From JACDAV01 sp964626755 (GTDB taxonomy: Bacteria; Chloroflexota; Limnocylindria; Limnocylindrales; CSP1-4), in contig CAZVGO010000042.1 of assembly GCA_964626755.1 (NCBI GenBank), forward strand, positions 60,667 through 124,666: a stretch of DNA of 64,000 bases. Reading direction: 5' to 3'. Under the pieces are notes generated by a model, which saw only the letters and a list, made by a program, of their open reading frames with translations, did no database searches and was not told the origin of the DNA. Positions within the stretch are counted from its first letter, which is position 1; the number at the start of each line of letters is the position of its first letter. The position numbers were made by a program, and so were the translations under genes. This document shows, one piece after another, positions 1-8,968 of this stretch.

Positions 1-906
1 ATGATCTACCTCTCGGCGGGCGGAGAGAGCGGCCGGCACCTCGACGCGATCGTCGCGCCGCTCCTCATCCACGACCTGCCGGTGACGATCTGGTGGCCGG
101 GCGAGCCGCCGTTCGGGACGGATCCGGCGAACGACCTCTTCGCAATGGCCGACCGCCTCGTCGTCGACGGCTCGACCTGGGGAGACGACGGACTCGGTCG
201 TCTGCGCCAGCTCGCCGAGCTGGTCGATCGGACCGGCCTCTCCGTCCGCGACTTCGCCCTCGTCCGCCAGTCGCGCTGGCGCGAGGCGATCGCGTCGATC
301 TTCGACCTGCCCGACTTCACCCCGTTCCTCGGCTCGCTTCGCCGGATTGCGGTGGCCTATGCGACTCACGACGAGACCGGCGCGCCCGGGTCGACGAATC
401 TCGTCAAGCCCGTCTACCACGTGGCGTGGCTCGCATCGCGACTGGGGCTGCGCGTCGTTCGGCCGCTCGGACCGGTCGCCGGCCACGCGCCGAGGCCCGG
501 CCCCCGAACGGGCCGGGCTCGCCGCGGTTCGGCCGCGAAGCCGACGCTCAGCCGTGGCCTCGGGGCTGCGCTATCCGACGGCCGGTCGGAGGTCGCGGTC
601 GTCGTGCGTCCGGTGGTCTCGCCGATGCCGGCCGGGACGACGCTCCGCGTAGAGCTGCTCGCAGAGCGGCGCGGCTCCGAGATGCGCGCGGACGCGACCG
701 CCGTCCAGGACTCGGTCCACGTTCGAGTCTGGCTCGACGGGATCGAGTCCCTCGACCGAATCTTCAAGGCCCCGCGCCGGACGGACGTCGATCTCCTCGC
801 CGAGGCGATCGAGGTGGGCGGCCGCGATCCCATCTCGGACGGGTCGGTCCGGCTGGCGGCGGCCCTTGCCGGCGACGCGGCCGTGCCCGGCCGGGCCATC
901 CGGTGA
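1..906 (+). CDS. opcA: OpcA-like glucose-6-phosphate dehydrogenase assembly protein, 5' end at window edge
   Basis: The 301 residues resemble OpcA, the protein needed for assembly or activation of glucose-6-phosphate dehydrogenase in actinobacteria, cyanobacteria and Chloroflexota. Visible family features are the region reading LPVTIWWPGEPP near residue 30 and the YHVAWLASRLGL segment near residue 140. A 6-phosphogluconolactonase follows with a GTGA overlap, which supports an oxidative pentose phosphate operon whose zwf would lie upstream of the window. An ATG stands at position 1, but the window also begins there, so the true start may lie further upstream. Family assignment is by remembered features plus context. 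Confidence 0.75.
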   Translation: MIYLSAGGESGRHLDAIVAPLLIHDLPVTIWWPGEPPFGTDPANDLFAMADRLVVDGSTWGDDGLGRLRQLAELVDRTGLSVRDFALVRQSRWREAIASIFDLPDFTPFLGSLRRIAVAYATHDETGAPGSTNLVKPVYHVAWLASRLGLRVVRPLGPVAGHAPRPGPRTGRARRGSAAKPTLSRGLGAALSDGRSEVAVVVRPVVSPMPAGTTLRVELLAERRGSEMRADATAVQDSVHVRVWLDGIESLDRIFKAPRRTDVDLLAEAIEVGGRDPISDGSVRLAAALAGDAAVPGRAIR

Positions 907-1769
907 CGCCGCTGGCCGCGACAGGCGAGCCGGCGATCGGGGTGCTGCGCGACGCCGACGCCGTGTCCGAGGCCGCGGCCAACCAGATCGCCGACCTCCT
1001 CCGCGACGCCGTCGGCGCTCGCGGCCGGGCCGATTGGGCGACTACAGGTGGATCGGCGCCCGTCGGAATCTATCGCCGGCTCGGAGCATCGGAGTTCCGC
1101 GACCGCGTCCCATGGTCCGGCGTCCACCTGTGGTGGGGCGACGATCGCTATGTGCCGCGCGACCATCCACTCTCGAACATCCTGCCGGTCGACCAGGTCC
1201 TCCTCGCGGCAGCCGCCCACTCCGGGACGGACTGGCTCGCCGACGACCCGGACGACGCGATCCGCGGCATCCACCCGGGAGCGCCCATCCCGGTCGAGAA
1301 CATCCATCCATTCCCGACGAGCGAGGCGATCGGCGAGTCGCGCAGTCCTGCCTGGGCAGCCGCCCGCTACGACGCCGAGCTGCGGGCCGCCGGCGCCGCG
1401 GGCCTCGCGACGCGCGACGGATGGCCGGTTTTCGACCTCGTCCTGCTCGGCGTCGGCCCGGACGGCCACGTGATGTCCGTGTTCCCGGGCTCGACGACGT
1501 TCGACGAGAGTGCGTGGGCGTTGCCGGTCCCAGCCCCAGGCCATGTCGAGCCGCACGTCACCCGCATGACGCTGAATCCCCGCATCCTCGACGTCGCCCG
1601 CCAGGTCCTCGTCGTCGTCCACGGCGCGGCGAAGGCCGATGTCGTCGCGACGATCTTCGGCGACGAGCGCGACCCGCGCCAGTGGCCTGCCCAGCTCGTC
1701 CGCCGTCCGGGGGTCGCCTGGCTCCTCGACGAGGCCGCCGCGGCGCGCCTTCCGCGCGGCCGCCGGTAG
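903..1769 (+). CDS. pgl: 6-phosphogluconolactonase
   Basis: This 288-residue protein of the NagB/SugarP isomerase fold hydrolyses 6-phosphogluconolactone to 6-phosphogluconate. Family features include the early ATTGGSAP phosphate loop (about residues 41-48), the WWGDDRYVP segment (about 79-87), and GVGPDGHVMSVFPG in the middle. The length is slightly above the usual 230-260 residues. GTG at 903 is chosen because it overlaps the opcA stop as GTGA, which implies translational coupling. Together with OpcA it marks the oxidative pentose phosphate pathway and NADPH supply. Confidence 0.88.
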   Translation: MTPLAATGEPAIGVLRDADAVSEAAANQIADLLRDAVGARGRADWATTGGSAPVGIYRRLGASEFRDRVPWSGVHLWWGDDRYVPRDHPLSNILPVDQVLLAAAAHSGTDWLADDPDDAIRGIHPGAPIPVENIHPFPTSEAIGESRSPAWAAARYDAELRAAGAAGLATRDGWPVFDLVLLGVGPDGHVMSVFPGSTTFDESAWALPVPAPGHVEPHVTRMTLNPRILDVARQVLVVVHGAAKADVVATIFGDERDPRQWPAQLVRRPGVAWLLDEAAAARLPRGRR

Positions 1770-1777
1770 GGGGCCGG

Positions 1778-2575
1778 GTGGTTGCGAGCGCGGACGGCAC
1801 GCGGATCGCCGACTTTGTCTCGGGCGACGGGCCGGCGCTCGTGCTCGTGCATGGGACGACGGCCGACCACACGACCTTCCGCGTCATCGAGCCGGCGCTC
1901 GCCACGCGACACACGATCCATGCGATCGACCGGCGAGGCCGCGGGGCGAGCGGCGATGGGCCGCGGTACGCGATCGAACGCGAGTTCGAGGACCTGGCGG
2001 CCGTTGTCGAGGCAATCTCGGCGGCGACCGGGCGAGCCGTCGACGTCGTCGGTCACTCGCTCGGTGGCCGCATCGGGCTGGGGGCCGCGCTGCGGACTCC
2101 AAACGTCCGTCGCCTCGTGGTCTACGAGGGCGCCCCGGCACCGGCCGGTATGACCTACACCGCGCGCGACCAGCTCGAGCGCCTCCGGTCGCTCGCCCAG
2201 GCAGGCCGGAACGAGGAGCTCGTCGAGACGTTCTTCCAGGAGATCGTGGGCATGACCGACGAGGAGCTCGCGGGATACAGAGCGAATCCCGTATGGCCGG
2301 CCCGGGTCGCTGCCGCTCCCACGATCGTCCGCGAGATCGAGGAAGAGGACGGCTCCGCGGCCGCCGGGCTCGAGGCGCTCGGCCGGGTGACGGTGCCCGT
2401 CCTGCAGATCCTCGGCGGCGCCGGCCTGCCGGTATTCCGCGCAGCGACCGAGGCCCTCGATGCCAGGCTTGCCGACGGCCGGATCGCGGTCATCGAGGGT
2501 GCGAAGCACGCTGCCCACCACACCCACCCGGACCGGTTCGTGGCCGAGGTCGAGAGGTTCCTCGCCCAGCCATAG
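1778..2575 (+). CDS. alpha/beta hydrolase
   Basis: A 265-residue alpha/beta hydrolase fold protein. The oxyanion-hole region reads LVLVHGTTAD near residue 25, the nucleophile elbow is GHSLGG near residue 90, and a candidate catalytic His lies in the KHAAHHTHPDRF segment near the C terminus, which gives the usual Ser-Asp-His layout. The substrate cannot be told. It starts with GTG eight bases after the pgl stop, so it probably shares that transcript. ATG starts further in would cut the first strand. Confidence 0.75.
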   Translation: MVASADGTRIADFVSGDGPALVLVHGTTADHTTFRVIEPALATRHTIHAIDRRGRGASGDGPRYAIEREFEDLAAVVEAISAATGRAVDVVGHSLGGRIGLGAALRTPNVRRLVVYEGAPAPAGMTYTARDQLERLRSLAQAGRNEELVETFFQEIVGMTDEELAGYRANPVWPARVAAAPTIVREIEEEDGSAAAGLEALGRVTVPVLQILGGAGLPVFRAATEALDARLADGRIAVIEGAKHAAHHTHPDRFVAEVERFLAQP

Positions 2576-2611
2576 GCCACGCCGGCCGCCGCCGCGTGCC
2601 ACACTTGGCCC

Positions 2612-2866
2612 ATGGACATGGGGATCGTCGGCTGGATCGTCGTCGGCTTCATCGCCGGCTCGATCTCCGGCTGGATCGTCGGAACGCGATCGGCCCGCGG
2701 CTGCCTCCCGACGATCCTCATCGGGATCGTCGGCGGCATCGTCGGCGGCTGGCTCGCCCGCGAGCTCGATTATGGCCAGGTCGAGGGGTTCTTCGCCGCG
2801 ATCGTGTTCGCCTCGATCGGCGCGATCCTCGTCCGGATCATCCTCCGCGCCATCGAGAAGCGATGA
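2612..2866 (+). CDS. GlsB/YeaQ/YmgE-family small membrane protein
   Basis: An 84-residue, very hydrophobic protein with three predicted membrane helices (about 4-25, 33-50 and 58-78) rich in Gly and Ile, and the pattern GIVGGIVGGWLA. This matches the transglycosylase-associated protein family (GlsB/YeaQ/YmgE), found in general stress regulons. Biochemical function is not established. Its stop overlaps the start of the citrate synthase gene as ATGA. Confidence 0.75.
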   Translation: MDMGIVGWIVVGFIAGSISGWIVGTRSARGCLPTILIGIVGGIVGGWLARELDYGQVEGFFAAIVFASIGAILVRIILRAIEKR

Positions 2867-3993
2867 CCGAGGGAAAGGCCGCGGCGAAGTCGGCCGCGCC
2901 AGGCGGGGGACGGTCGTGGTCCCCCGGTCTCGAGGGTGTCATCGCCGGGGAGACGGCGCTCAGCAAGGTCGACGGAGAGCGTGGCCGGCTCCTCTATCGG
3001 GGCTACCGGATCGGCGATCTCGTCGAGCGCGGCACGTACGGCGCCGTCGCGAACCTCCTGTGGACCGGCGTGTGGGACCGAGCGCATCGCCTGCCGACCG
3101 GACCGATCCCGGATTCCGTGATGACGACGCTCCGAGCGCTGCCCGCGACCGCGAAGCCGATGGACGCTCTTCGGACCGCGGTCTCCGCGTGGGGCGCAAC
3201 GAAGGCGCTCGCGTGGCCGCCGACGGTCGAGCAGGCGCGCGCGCTCACGTCGTTCTCGCCCAGCGCGCTGGCGGCGTTCGTCCGGCTGCGCCAGGGCAAG
3301 GAGCCAATCGAGCCGAACCCGTCGCTCGACCTCGTGCCGGGCTTCCTCTACCAGCTCACCGGCGAGCGGCCCGACGACAGCACGGCCCGCGCGCTCGACG
3401 CGTACTTCATCGTCGGAGCTGAGCACAGCTTCAACGCCTCGACCTTCACCGCCCGGATCATCACCTCGAGCCGCTCGGACATCGCGTCGGCGATCGTCGG
3501 GGCGATCGGGACGATGAAGGGGCCGCTCCACGGCGGCGCACCCAGCGAGGTCGTCGACCAGCTCGCGAAGGTCGGCTCGAAGGAGCACGCCGGGCAATGG
3601 ATCCGCGAAGCGCTCGACCGCGGCGATCGGCTCATGGGCTTCGGCCACCGCGTCTACCGGGCATACGACCCGCGGGCCGCGGCGCTCCGCAAGGTCGCCG
3701 AGTCGATGGAGCACAAGCCGGACTGGCTCCAGCTGGCGATCGAGGTCGAGGACGTCGCCCTCCGGATCCTCGCCAAGCGACACCCGGAGCGGGCGATCAA
3801 GACGAACGTCGAGTACTACGCCGCGCCGGTGCTCCAGGGCGTCGGCCTCTCGCCGGACCTCTTTCCGGCGACGTTCTCGCTCGCCCGCCACGCCGGCTGG
3901 ACAGCCCACGTCCTCGAGCAGGCCGCGACGAACCGCCTCATCCGCCCGGACGTCATCTACATCGGCCCGGACGAGCGCGACCTGCCGGCCTGA
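2863..3993 (+). CDS. gltA: citrate synthase
   Basis: A 376-residue citrate synthase condensing acetyl-CoA and oxaloacetate at the entry of the TCA cycle. Seen in the sequence are the LYRGY motif near residue 44, GPLHGGAPSE (catalytic His) in the middle, GFGHRVYRAYDPRA (second His) and a C-terminal GWTAHVLEQ. The position usually held by catalytic Asp (N-V-D-F/Y) reads NVEYYAA, i.e. Glu; I recall Glu there in some actinobacterial citrate synthase 2 proteins, so this may be a family variant. The ATG overlaps the stop of the preceding small membrane protein by four bases. A 2-methylcitrate synthase role cannot be excluded. Confidence 0.87.
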   Translation: MTEGKAAAKSAAPGGGRSWSPGLEGVIAGETALSKVDGERGRLLYRGYRIGDLVERGTYGAVANLLWTGVWDRAHRLPTGPIPDSVMTTLRALPATAKPMDALRTAVSAWGATKALAWPPTVEQARALTSFSPSALAAFVRLRQGKEPIEPNPSLDLVPGFLYQLTGERPDDSTARALDAYFIVGAEHSFNASTFTARIITSSRSDIASAIVGAIGTMKGPLHGGAPSEVVDQLAKVGSKEHAGQWIREALDRGDRLMGFGHRVYRAYDPRAAALRKVAESMEHKPDWLQLAIEVEDVALRILAKRHPERAIKTNVEYYAAPVLQGVGLSPDLFPATFSLARHAGWTAHVLEQAATNRLIRPDVIYIGPDERDLPA

Positions 3994-4266
3994 GTCAGCC
4001 GGGTTGTCCCTTGCGGAGTGCGCTGTCGGCCACGGCCGGTAGCACCCCCGCTACGAGCCAGGGGCATCGGCGGCTGGGCCGCGGCTTCAGGCGGTCTGGC
4101 TGCGTCCTCGTCCGGGAGCCGCCACTGGGAGTAGCCTACGGCCTCCGTGTAATGGCGCAGACCACCTGATGTCGTGCGAACGACACGACTTCGCAAGTCA
4201 ATGCATGATGCACTTGGCCCCGCGTCGCGTCTCATCCCCGTCAACGTGCCCTGAACCTTCGAGGAC

Positions 4267-5211
4267 ATGAGCGACCTTTCGTTTCCCCGCCGCGCCTTCC
4301 CGGCCCGGCAGGCATCGTTTGAGCGAGCGTGGTCCCGGCCGAACGGCCGGGTGGTGGCCGGCGTGCTCGTCGCCCTCGGCGTGTGGCTCGCGGTCGTCGC
4401 CCTGTCCGAACCGTTCGGCCGGTGGTGGTGGGGCACGGCCCAGGACGCCCGGTCGTACTGGTCGCCGACGCTCGCCGACCCGTATGCCAACGCGCACTGG
4501 ACCACGCCGTCCGCGTACGTCTACTCCCCCGCCTTCCTCCAGCTGGTCGCGCCGCTCACGCTCCTGCCGTGGCAGGCGTTCGTCGCGGCCTGGACGGGTA
4601 TCCTCATCGGCGCCCTGCGATTCCTCACCGGGCCGCGGCTCCTCGCGATCGGGGTCGTGCTCGCGACACCGGAGCTCATCGGCGGCAACATCTCCCTCCT
4701 CCTCGCGGTGGCGATCGTCGCCGGCTTCCGGTGGCCGGCCACCTGGGCGTTCGTGCTGTTGACGAAGGTCACGCCGGGCGTTGGGCTGCTCTGGTTCGCG
4801 CTGCGCGGCGAGTGGCGGTCGCTGGGGATCGCGCTTGGTGCGACCGGCGGGATCTTCCTCGGGTCGGCGATCTTCATGCCCGCCGCATGGACGGAGTGGG
4901 TGGCCGTTCTCACCGAGGCCGCCGGGCGCGAGGGCACGTGGGCGGCGCTGCCGATTCCGTTCCTCGTTCGGCTCCCGATCGCGGTCGCCGTCGTCGCCTG
5001 GGGCGCCCAGACCAACCGCCGCTGGACGGTCCCGGTCGCCGCGATGATTGCGCTACCGGCGTTGTGGTACGGCGGCCTGAGCATGCTTCTTGCGGTGATC
5101 GCCTTGCGCGGTGACCGGCGGGACGATCAGTCGCCGGCCGGGTCGACTGCGGAAGCGTCCCCGTCTCGACGGGGCAGGGGTGTCGCGGAGCCAACGGCCG
5201 CCGGGGCCTGA
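4267..5211 (+). CDS. GT87/DUF2029-like integral membrane glycosyltransferase, tentative
   Basis: A 314-residue multi-spanning protein with about eight hydrophobic segments. The stretch SAYVYSPAFLQLVAPL after the first membrane helix, with W-rich flanks, is typical of DUF2029/glycosyltransferase 87 proteins, polyprenyl-phosphate-dependent mannosyltransferases in actinobacteria. It is shorter than usual (350-450) and the C-terminal 40 residues are hydrophilic and disordered. A gap of about 270 bases without recognisable signals separates it from citrate synthase. It converges with the MFS gene that ends 15 bases downstream. Confidence 0.5.
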   Translation: MSDLSFPRRAFPARQASFERAWSRPNGRVVAGVLVALGVWLAVVALSEPFGRWWWGTAQDARSYWSPTLADPYANAHWTTPSAYVYSPAFLQLVAPLTLLPWQAFVAAWTGILIGALRFLTGPRLLAIGVVLATPELIGGNISLLLAVAIVAGFRWPATWAFVLLTKVTPGVGLLWFALRGEWRSLGIALGATGGIFLGSAIFMPAAWTEWVAVLTEAAGREGTWAALPIPFLVRLPIAVAVVAWGAQTNRRWTVPVAAMIALPALWYGGLSMLLAVIALRGDRRDDQSPAGSTAEASPSRRGRGVAEPTAAGA

Positions 5212-5225
5212 GGCGGTCCGACCGC

Positions 5226-6431
5226 CTAGCGACCGCGGACGGCGACGACCAGCGCCGCGAGGACGAGGACGACCGCACCGGCGAGGAACGGCCCCGGCAG
5301 GCCGCCGACGGTGGCGACGAGCGACCCGGTCGCCGGGCCGACGATCCCCGCCGCATACAGCGGCAGGTAGACGAGGTTGAGCGTCGCCGACCGACGCTCG
5401 GGCGGAATCTCGGTGGCCAGCAGCCCGAAGACCATCGCGCTGACGGCCGACGAGCACGCCGCGAACGCGAGCGCGACGAGGGCGAGCGTCCCGACGCTCG
5501 GGGCGGCTGGCATGAGCCCCAGCGCGACTCCGCCGCCGAGCAGCGCCGCGACGAGCACCGGCCGGAACCCGATCCGGTCGCCGAGCGCACCGCCGAGCGG
5601 CGACACGAGGGCGCCGACGAGCGCCGCCGTGCCGGCAACGAGCGCGATCGAGCTGGTGAGGGCCTCGCCCGGTCGGACGACGCCCTCGACGAGGACGGGA
5701 AGGTACGGCCGCGCCATCTGGTTGGCGAGGAACGCGACGCCGAAGATTACGAAGATCCGGCGGACCGTCGCGTCGGACAGCACGCCGCGGACCGCGCCGA
5801 AGGCGAGATCGACGACACGGCCCTTGGGCACGATCTCCGGCCTCACCTCGCGCGACCCGAGGGCGACGAGGAGCGCCGTCGCCACTGACAGGGCGGACGA
5901 CGCCGCGAACACGGCCGGCAGCGACCACCCGAAACCGTCGACGAGGATTCCCGCCAGGGCCGGGCCGACGGCGAATCCGACCGCACCCGACACGCCGAAC
6001 AGCGCGATTGCCGTCCCCATCCGCGCCTTCGGCGCTACGTCCCGGATGCCGGCCAGCATCACCCCGGTGTTGCCGAGCTGGAGGCCGATGAGGAGCAGGC
6101 TCGCGGCGAGCTGCCATGGCTCGCGGCTCAGCGCCACGGCGGCGAACACGACGGCCTCGACGATCGCGCTCCGGATGATCACCGCTTTGCGGCTGTACTT
6201 GTCGGCCCAGACGCCCCACAGTGGCACCAGCGGCGCGCCGACGATGAAGATCAACGACCCGAAGAGCCCGACGAAGGTGAGACGGTCGGACTCGGCGACG
6301 CCCATTTGACTCAGGTAGGTGGGCAGCAACGCAAAGATCTGGCTGACGCCGATTCCCTCGACCATCGAGGTCAGCCAGAAGACGACCAGCAGGGCGCGCC
6401 AGTCCTGGGGAGGGCGCGAGGCAACGGTCAT
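5226..6431 (-). CDS. MFS transporter
   Basis: A 401-residue major facilitator with about twelve hydrophobic segments. After the second helix there is the MFS loop signature in the form WGVWADKYSRK, which supports the family. The overall pattern resembles drug-efflux or sugar-efflux MFS members, but no substrate can be assigned. It starts at an ATG; the next gene is divergent, starting about 50 bases away, so their promoters must lie in that short region. Confidence 0.78.
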   Translation of the reverse strand: MTVASRPPQDWRALLVVFWLTSMVEGIGVSQIFALLPTYLSQMGVAESDRLTFVGLFGSLIFIVGAPLVPLWGVWADKYSRKAVIIRSAIVEAVVFAAVALSREPWQLAASLLLIGLQLGNTGVMLAGIRDVAPKARMGTAIALFGVSGAVGFAVGPALAGILVDGFGWSLPAVFAASSALSVATALLVALGSREVRPEIVPKGRVVDLAFGAVRGVLSDATVRRIFVIFGVAFLANQMARPYLPVLVEGVVRPGEALTSSIALVAGTAALVGALVSPLGGALGDRIGFRPVLVAALLGGGVALGLMPAAPSVGTLALVALAFAACSSAVSAMVFGLLATEIPPERRSATLNLVYLPLYAAGIVGPATGSLVATVGGLPGPFLAGAVVLVLAALVVAVRGR

Positions 6432-6478
6432 CGAAAGATCGCCGGCATGGGACGACCGGAGATTAGCGGAGGTGGAGC

Positions 6479-7342
6479 ATGGCCCGATTCCTCACCCGGC
6501 TGATCGACGCCCAGGCCTTCTGGGCACGGCCCCTCGGCGACTTCAATCAGCGCTGGCTGTCGGCGCTCTTCCACCGGATGTGGACGATCAAGGACCTGCT
6601 CCACGGGCGATGGCTGGGGCATCCGCTCCACGCGGCCTCGACGGACCTCCCGATCGGCGTGTTGACGCTCGTCGTCGTATTCGACGTGCTCGGCCAACCG
6701 GGCGCGGCCGACGTCGCGTTGATCGCCGGGATCCTGCTGATGCTCCTGTCGGCACTCTCGGGCGCGGCTGACTACAGCGACACCGACGGCACGGCGAGGA
6801 TTCGGGCGACCGTCCACGCGACCTTGATGGTCGTCGCGCTCGTCATCTATGCCATCTCGCTCGCGATGCGCCTCGGGTCACCGGAGGTCCGCACGCTGCC
6901 GATCGTCGTGTCGGTTGTCGGGTATCTCATCGTGACGGCGGGGGCGTTCGTGGGCGGCGACGTCGTCTTCGTCGTCGGGAACATGGTCAACCGGCATGCG
7001 TTCCGGGGCGCCGGCGCGAAATGGGTCGCGGTCGACCTCGGTGACGCGCGGGACATCGCCGAGGGTCAGCTCTTCCGGGCAAAGGCCGGGGCGAACAACC
7101 TGGTTATGGTCCGGACCGGCGACACGATCCTCGCCCTCAACGAGCAGTGTGCGCACGCGGGCGGGCCGCTCGCCCAGGGCAAGATCGTGGACGGCCAGGT
7201 TGAGTGCCCGTGGCACGGGTCGCGGTTCCGGCTCGCTGACGGGCACGCGATGCGGGGCCCGACGGTCTACGACCAGCCGCGCTACGAGGTCAGGCGGGCG
7301 GAATCGGGCGGGGGCTGGGAGGCACGCCGAGCCGAGGGCTGA
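6479..7342 (+). CDS. DUF2231 membrane domain fused to a Rieske [2Fe-2S] domain
   Basis: A 287-residue protein in two parts. Residues about 35-170 hold four hydrophobic segments with HPLHAASTDLPIGV, the mark of DUF2231 membrane proteins. Residues about 180-287 form a Rieske-type ferredoxin with CAHAGG and CPWHGSRF, giving the Cys-His/Cys-His cluster ligands. The fused cluster suggests membrane-associated electron transfer; donor and acceptor are unknown. A GGAGGTGG ribosome site precedes the ATG. The stop overlaps the next start as TGATG. Confidence 0.8.
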   Translation: MARFLTRLIDAQAFWARPLGDFNQRWLSALFHRMWTIKDLLHGRWLGHPLHAASTDLPIGVLTLVVVFDVLGQPGAADVALIAGILLMLLSALSGAADYSDTDGTARIRATVHATLMVVALVIYAISLAMRLGSPEVRTLPIVVSVVGYLIVTAGAFVGGDVVFVVGNMVNRHAFRGAGAKWVAVDLGDARDIAEGQLFRAKAGANNLVMVRTGDTILALNEQCAHAGGPLAQGKIVDGQVECPWHGSRFRLADGHAMRGPTVYDQPRYEVRRAESGGGWEARRAEG

Positions 7343-7866
7343 TGCCCGCCCTCGCGCTGCCCGATCCGTCGCTCGTCGTGCTCGTCGGACCGGCGGGCTC
7401 GGGCAAGAGCACGTTCGCGGCGCGCCTCTTCGCGCCCGACGAGGTCCTCGCGTCCGACGCGATGCGCGGGATCGTGGGACGCGGCGAATCGGACCAGGCC
7501 GCGACGCGGTCGGCGTTCGCACTCCTCCATCGCCGGCTCGCGGGCCGGTTGCGGGACGGGAAGCTGACGGTCGTCGACGCGACGAACGTCGAGTCGCATG
7601 CCCGGCGCGCGCTCATCCAGCGTGCCCGAGACGCCGGTGTGCCGGCCGTCGCAATCGTCCTCGACCTTCCGCCAGATGTCGTCCTGCGGCGAAACGAGGC
7701 GCGCCGGGGGCGCGTCGTCGATGGCGCCATCGTCCGGCATCACCTCGGCCGGTTGCGGACGGCTGTCGATCGCGGGCTGCTCGACGGCGAGGGCTTCGAC
7801 GTCGTGTACCGAATCCGCGAACCGGCCCAGTTGGATGCACTGCGGATCGAGCGGCGCCGCTCCTGA
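7342..7866 (+). CDS. AAA-family P-loop kinase, polynucleotide-kinase-like
   Basis: A 174-residue P-loop protein with Walker A GPAGSGKST at residues about 15-23 and a VVDATNVES segment near residue 75, as in the kinase part of bacterial polynucleotide kinase-phosphatase (Pnkp) and related zeta-toxin/gluconate-kinase-like ATPases. No phosphatase domain follows, so it is a stand-alone kinase. The start overlaps the Rieske protein stop. The substrate (nucleic acid 5' end or small molecule) is not decided by the sequence. Confidence 0.65.
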   Translation: MPALALPDPSLVVLVGPAGSGKSTFAARLFAPDEVLASDAMRGIVGRGESDQAATRSAFALLHRRLAGRLRDGKLTVVDATNVESHARRALIQRARDAGVPAVAIVLDLPPDVVLRRNEARRGRVVDGAIVRHHLGRLRTAVDRGLLDGEGFDVVYRIREPAQLDALRIERRRS

Positions 7867-8098
7867 AACGCCACGCCGCCTGTCGCAAATATCAGCGGAC
7901 ACATTGTTAGCGACCGCGATCGGAGGCGATCAGCCGCCCGGCGCTCTGAATCGCGCTCGACCGCGCACGAATCCAGCGACGCCTGGCCTCGGCGGTCCTT
8001 CGATCGCCGCTACCATCGCCGTGGCTGATATCTGAGCCGAACCGCCGCCCCCGAGCAGCAGCTGGCCGCCACAGGCTTCGGGCGTAACGCTCCCGCTT

Positions 8099-8968
8099 TC
8101 AGGGCACGGATCCGGCGCCGATCATGAGGATCGCGACTGCAGCGGCGACAATCCCGATCGCATGATCGCGCGTTACGCGCTCGTGCAGGACGACGGCGGC
8201 GAGGATCACCGTCGTCACCGGGTAGAGAGACGAGAGAATCGACGCGACGGCGAGCGGGCCCGTTTGCTCGGCGAACAGGAATGCGGCGACGCCGGTCATG
8301 TCGAGGACCCCGATCACCGCGACCACGGGCAAGAGGCCCGCCGGCACACTCGCGGGCCGGCGGCCGACCAGGATGACGGCTGCAACCAGCACGATCACGA
8401 CGATCCGGACGATCGACACCGGCCCGAAGACGAGGCTCTCGTCGATCCGCGAGATCGTCACGTTGAAGAGCCCGATGCAGAGGCCGGCGATGATCCCCAG
8501 CTCGATCCCCGACCGGCCCGCCCCGACGCCTCCGGCCACGCGCGAGACGAGGACGACCGCGACGATCGCGAGGCCGATCCCGGCCAGCACGATCGGTGGC
8601 GGCAGGCCCTCGAGGACGATCCCCACGAGAACCGGCACTCCCGCCCCGAGAACGCCGGCGACCGGCGCGACGACCCCCATGCGGCCGACAGCCAGGCCGC
8701 CGTAGAGCGCGAGGACGGCGGCCGTGCCGATGACCCCGGACAGCGCGGACCAGGCGAAGTCGGCCGGCGCGGGCCACGGCTCTGCCCGGAGAATCGCGAG
8801 GCCCAGCGCGACGACGAGGCCGGCGACCTGGCTGACGAGGACGACCCCGAACAGCGTCGCGCGGCGGCTGGCGAGACCGCCGCCGAAGTCCGCGATCCCC
8901 CACGCCAGCGCCGAGACCAGACCGAAGGCGATGACGGACGCCGGACCGAACAGGCCGGCCTCAGCCAT
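8099..8968 (-). CDS. EamA/DMT-family transporter
   Basis: A 289-residue protein with ten hydrophobic segments in two homologous halves, typical of EamA drug/metabolite transporters. The first half carries VSALAWGIADFGGGLASRR and the second half ends with an EQTGPLAVASILSSLYPV pattern, both common in this family. The substrate is unknown. It starts inside the last codons of the upstream nuclease ATPase gene (8-base overlap), so it is probably co-transcribed with the sbcD/sbcC-like pair although functionally unrelated. Confidence 0.78.
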   Translation of the reverse strand: MAEAGLFGPASVIAFGLVSALAWGIADFGGGLASRRATLFGVVLVSQVAGLVVALGLAILRAEPWPAPADFAWSALSGVIGTAAVLALYGGLAVGRMGVVAPVAGVLGAGVPVLVGIVLEGLPPPIVLAGIGLAIVAVVLVSRVAGGVGAGRSGIELGIIAGLCIGLFNVTISRIDESLVFGPVSIVRIVVIVLVAAVILVGRRPASVPAGLLPVVAVIGVLDMTGVAAFLFAEQTGPLAVASILSSLYPVTTVILAAVVLHERVTRDHAIGIVAAAVAILMIGAGSVP

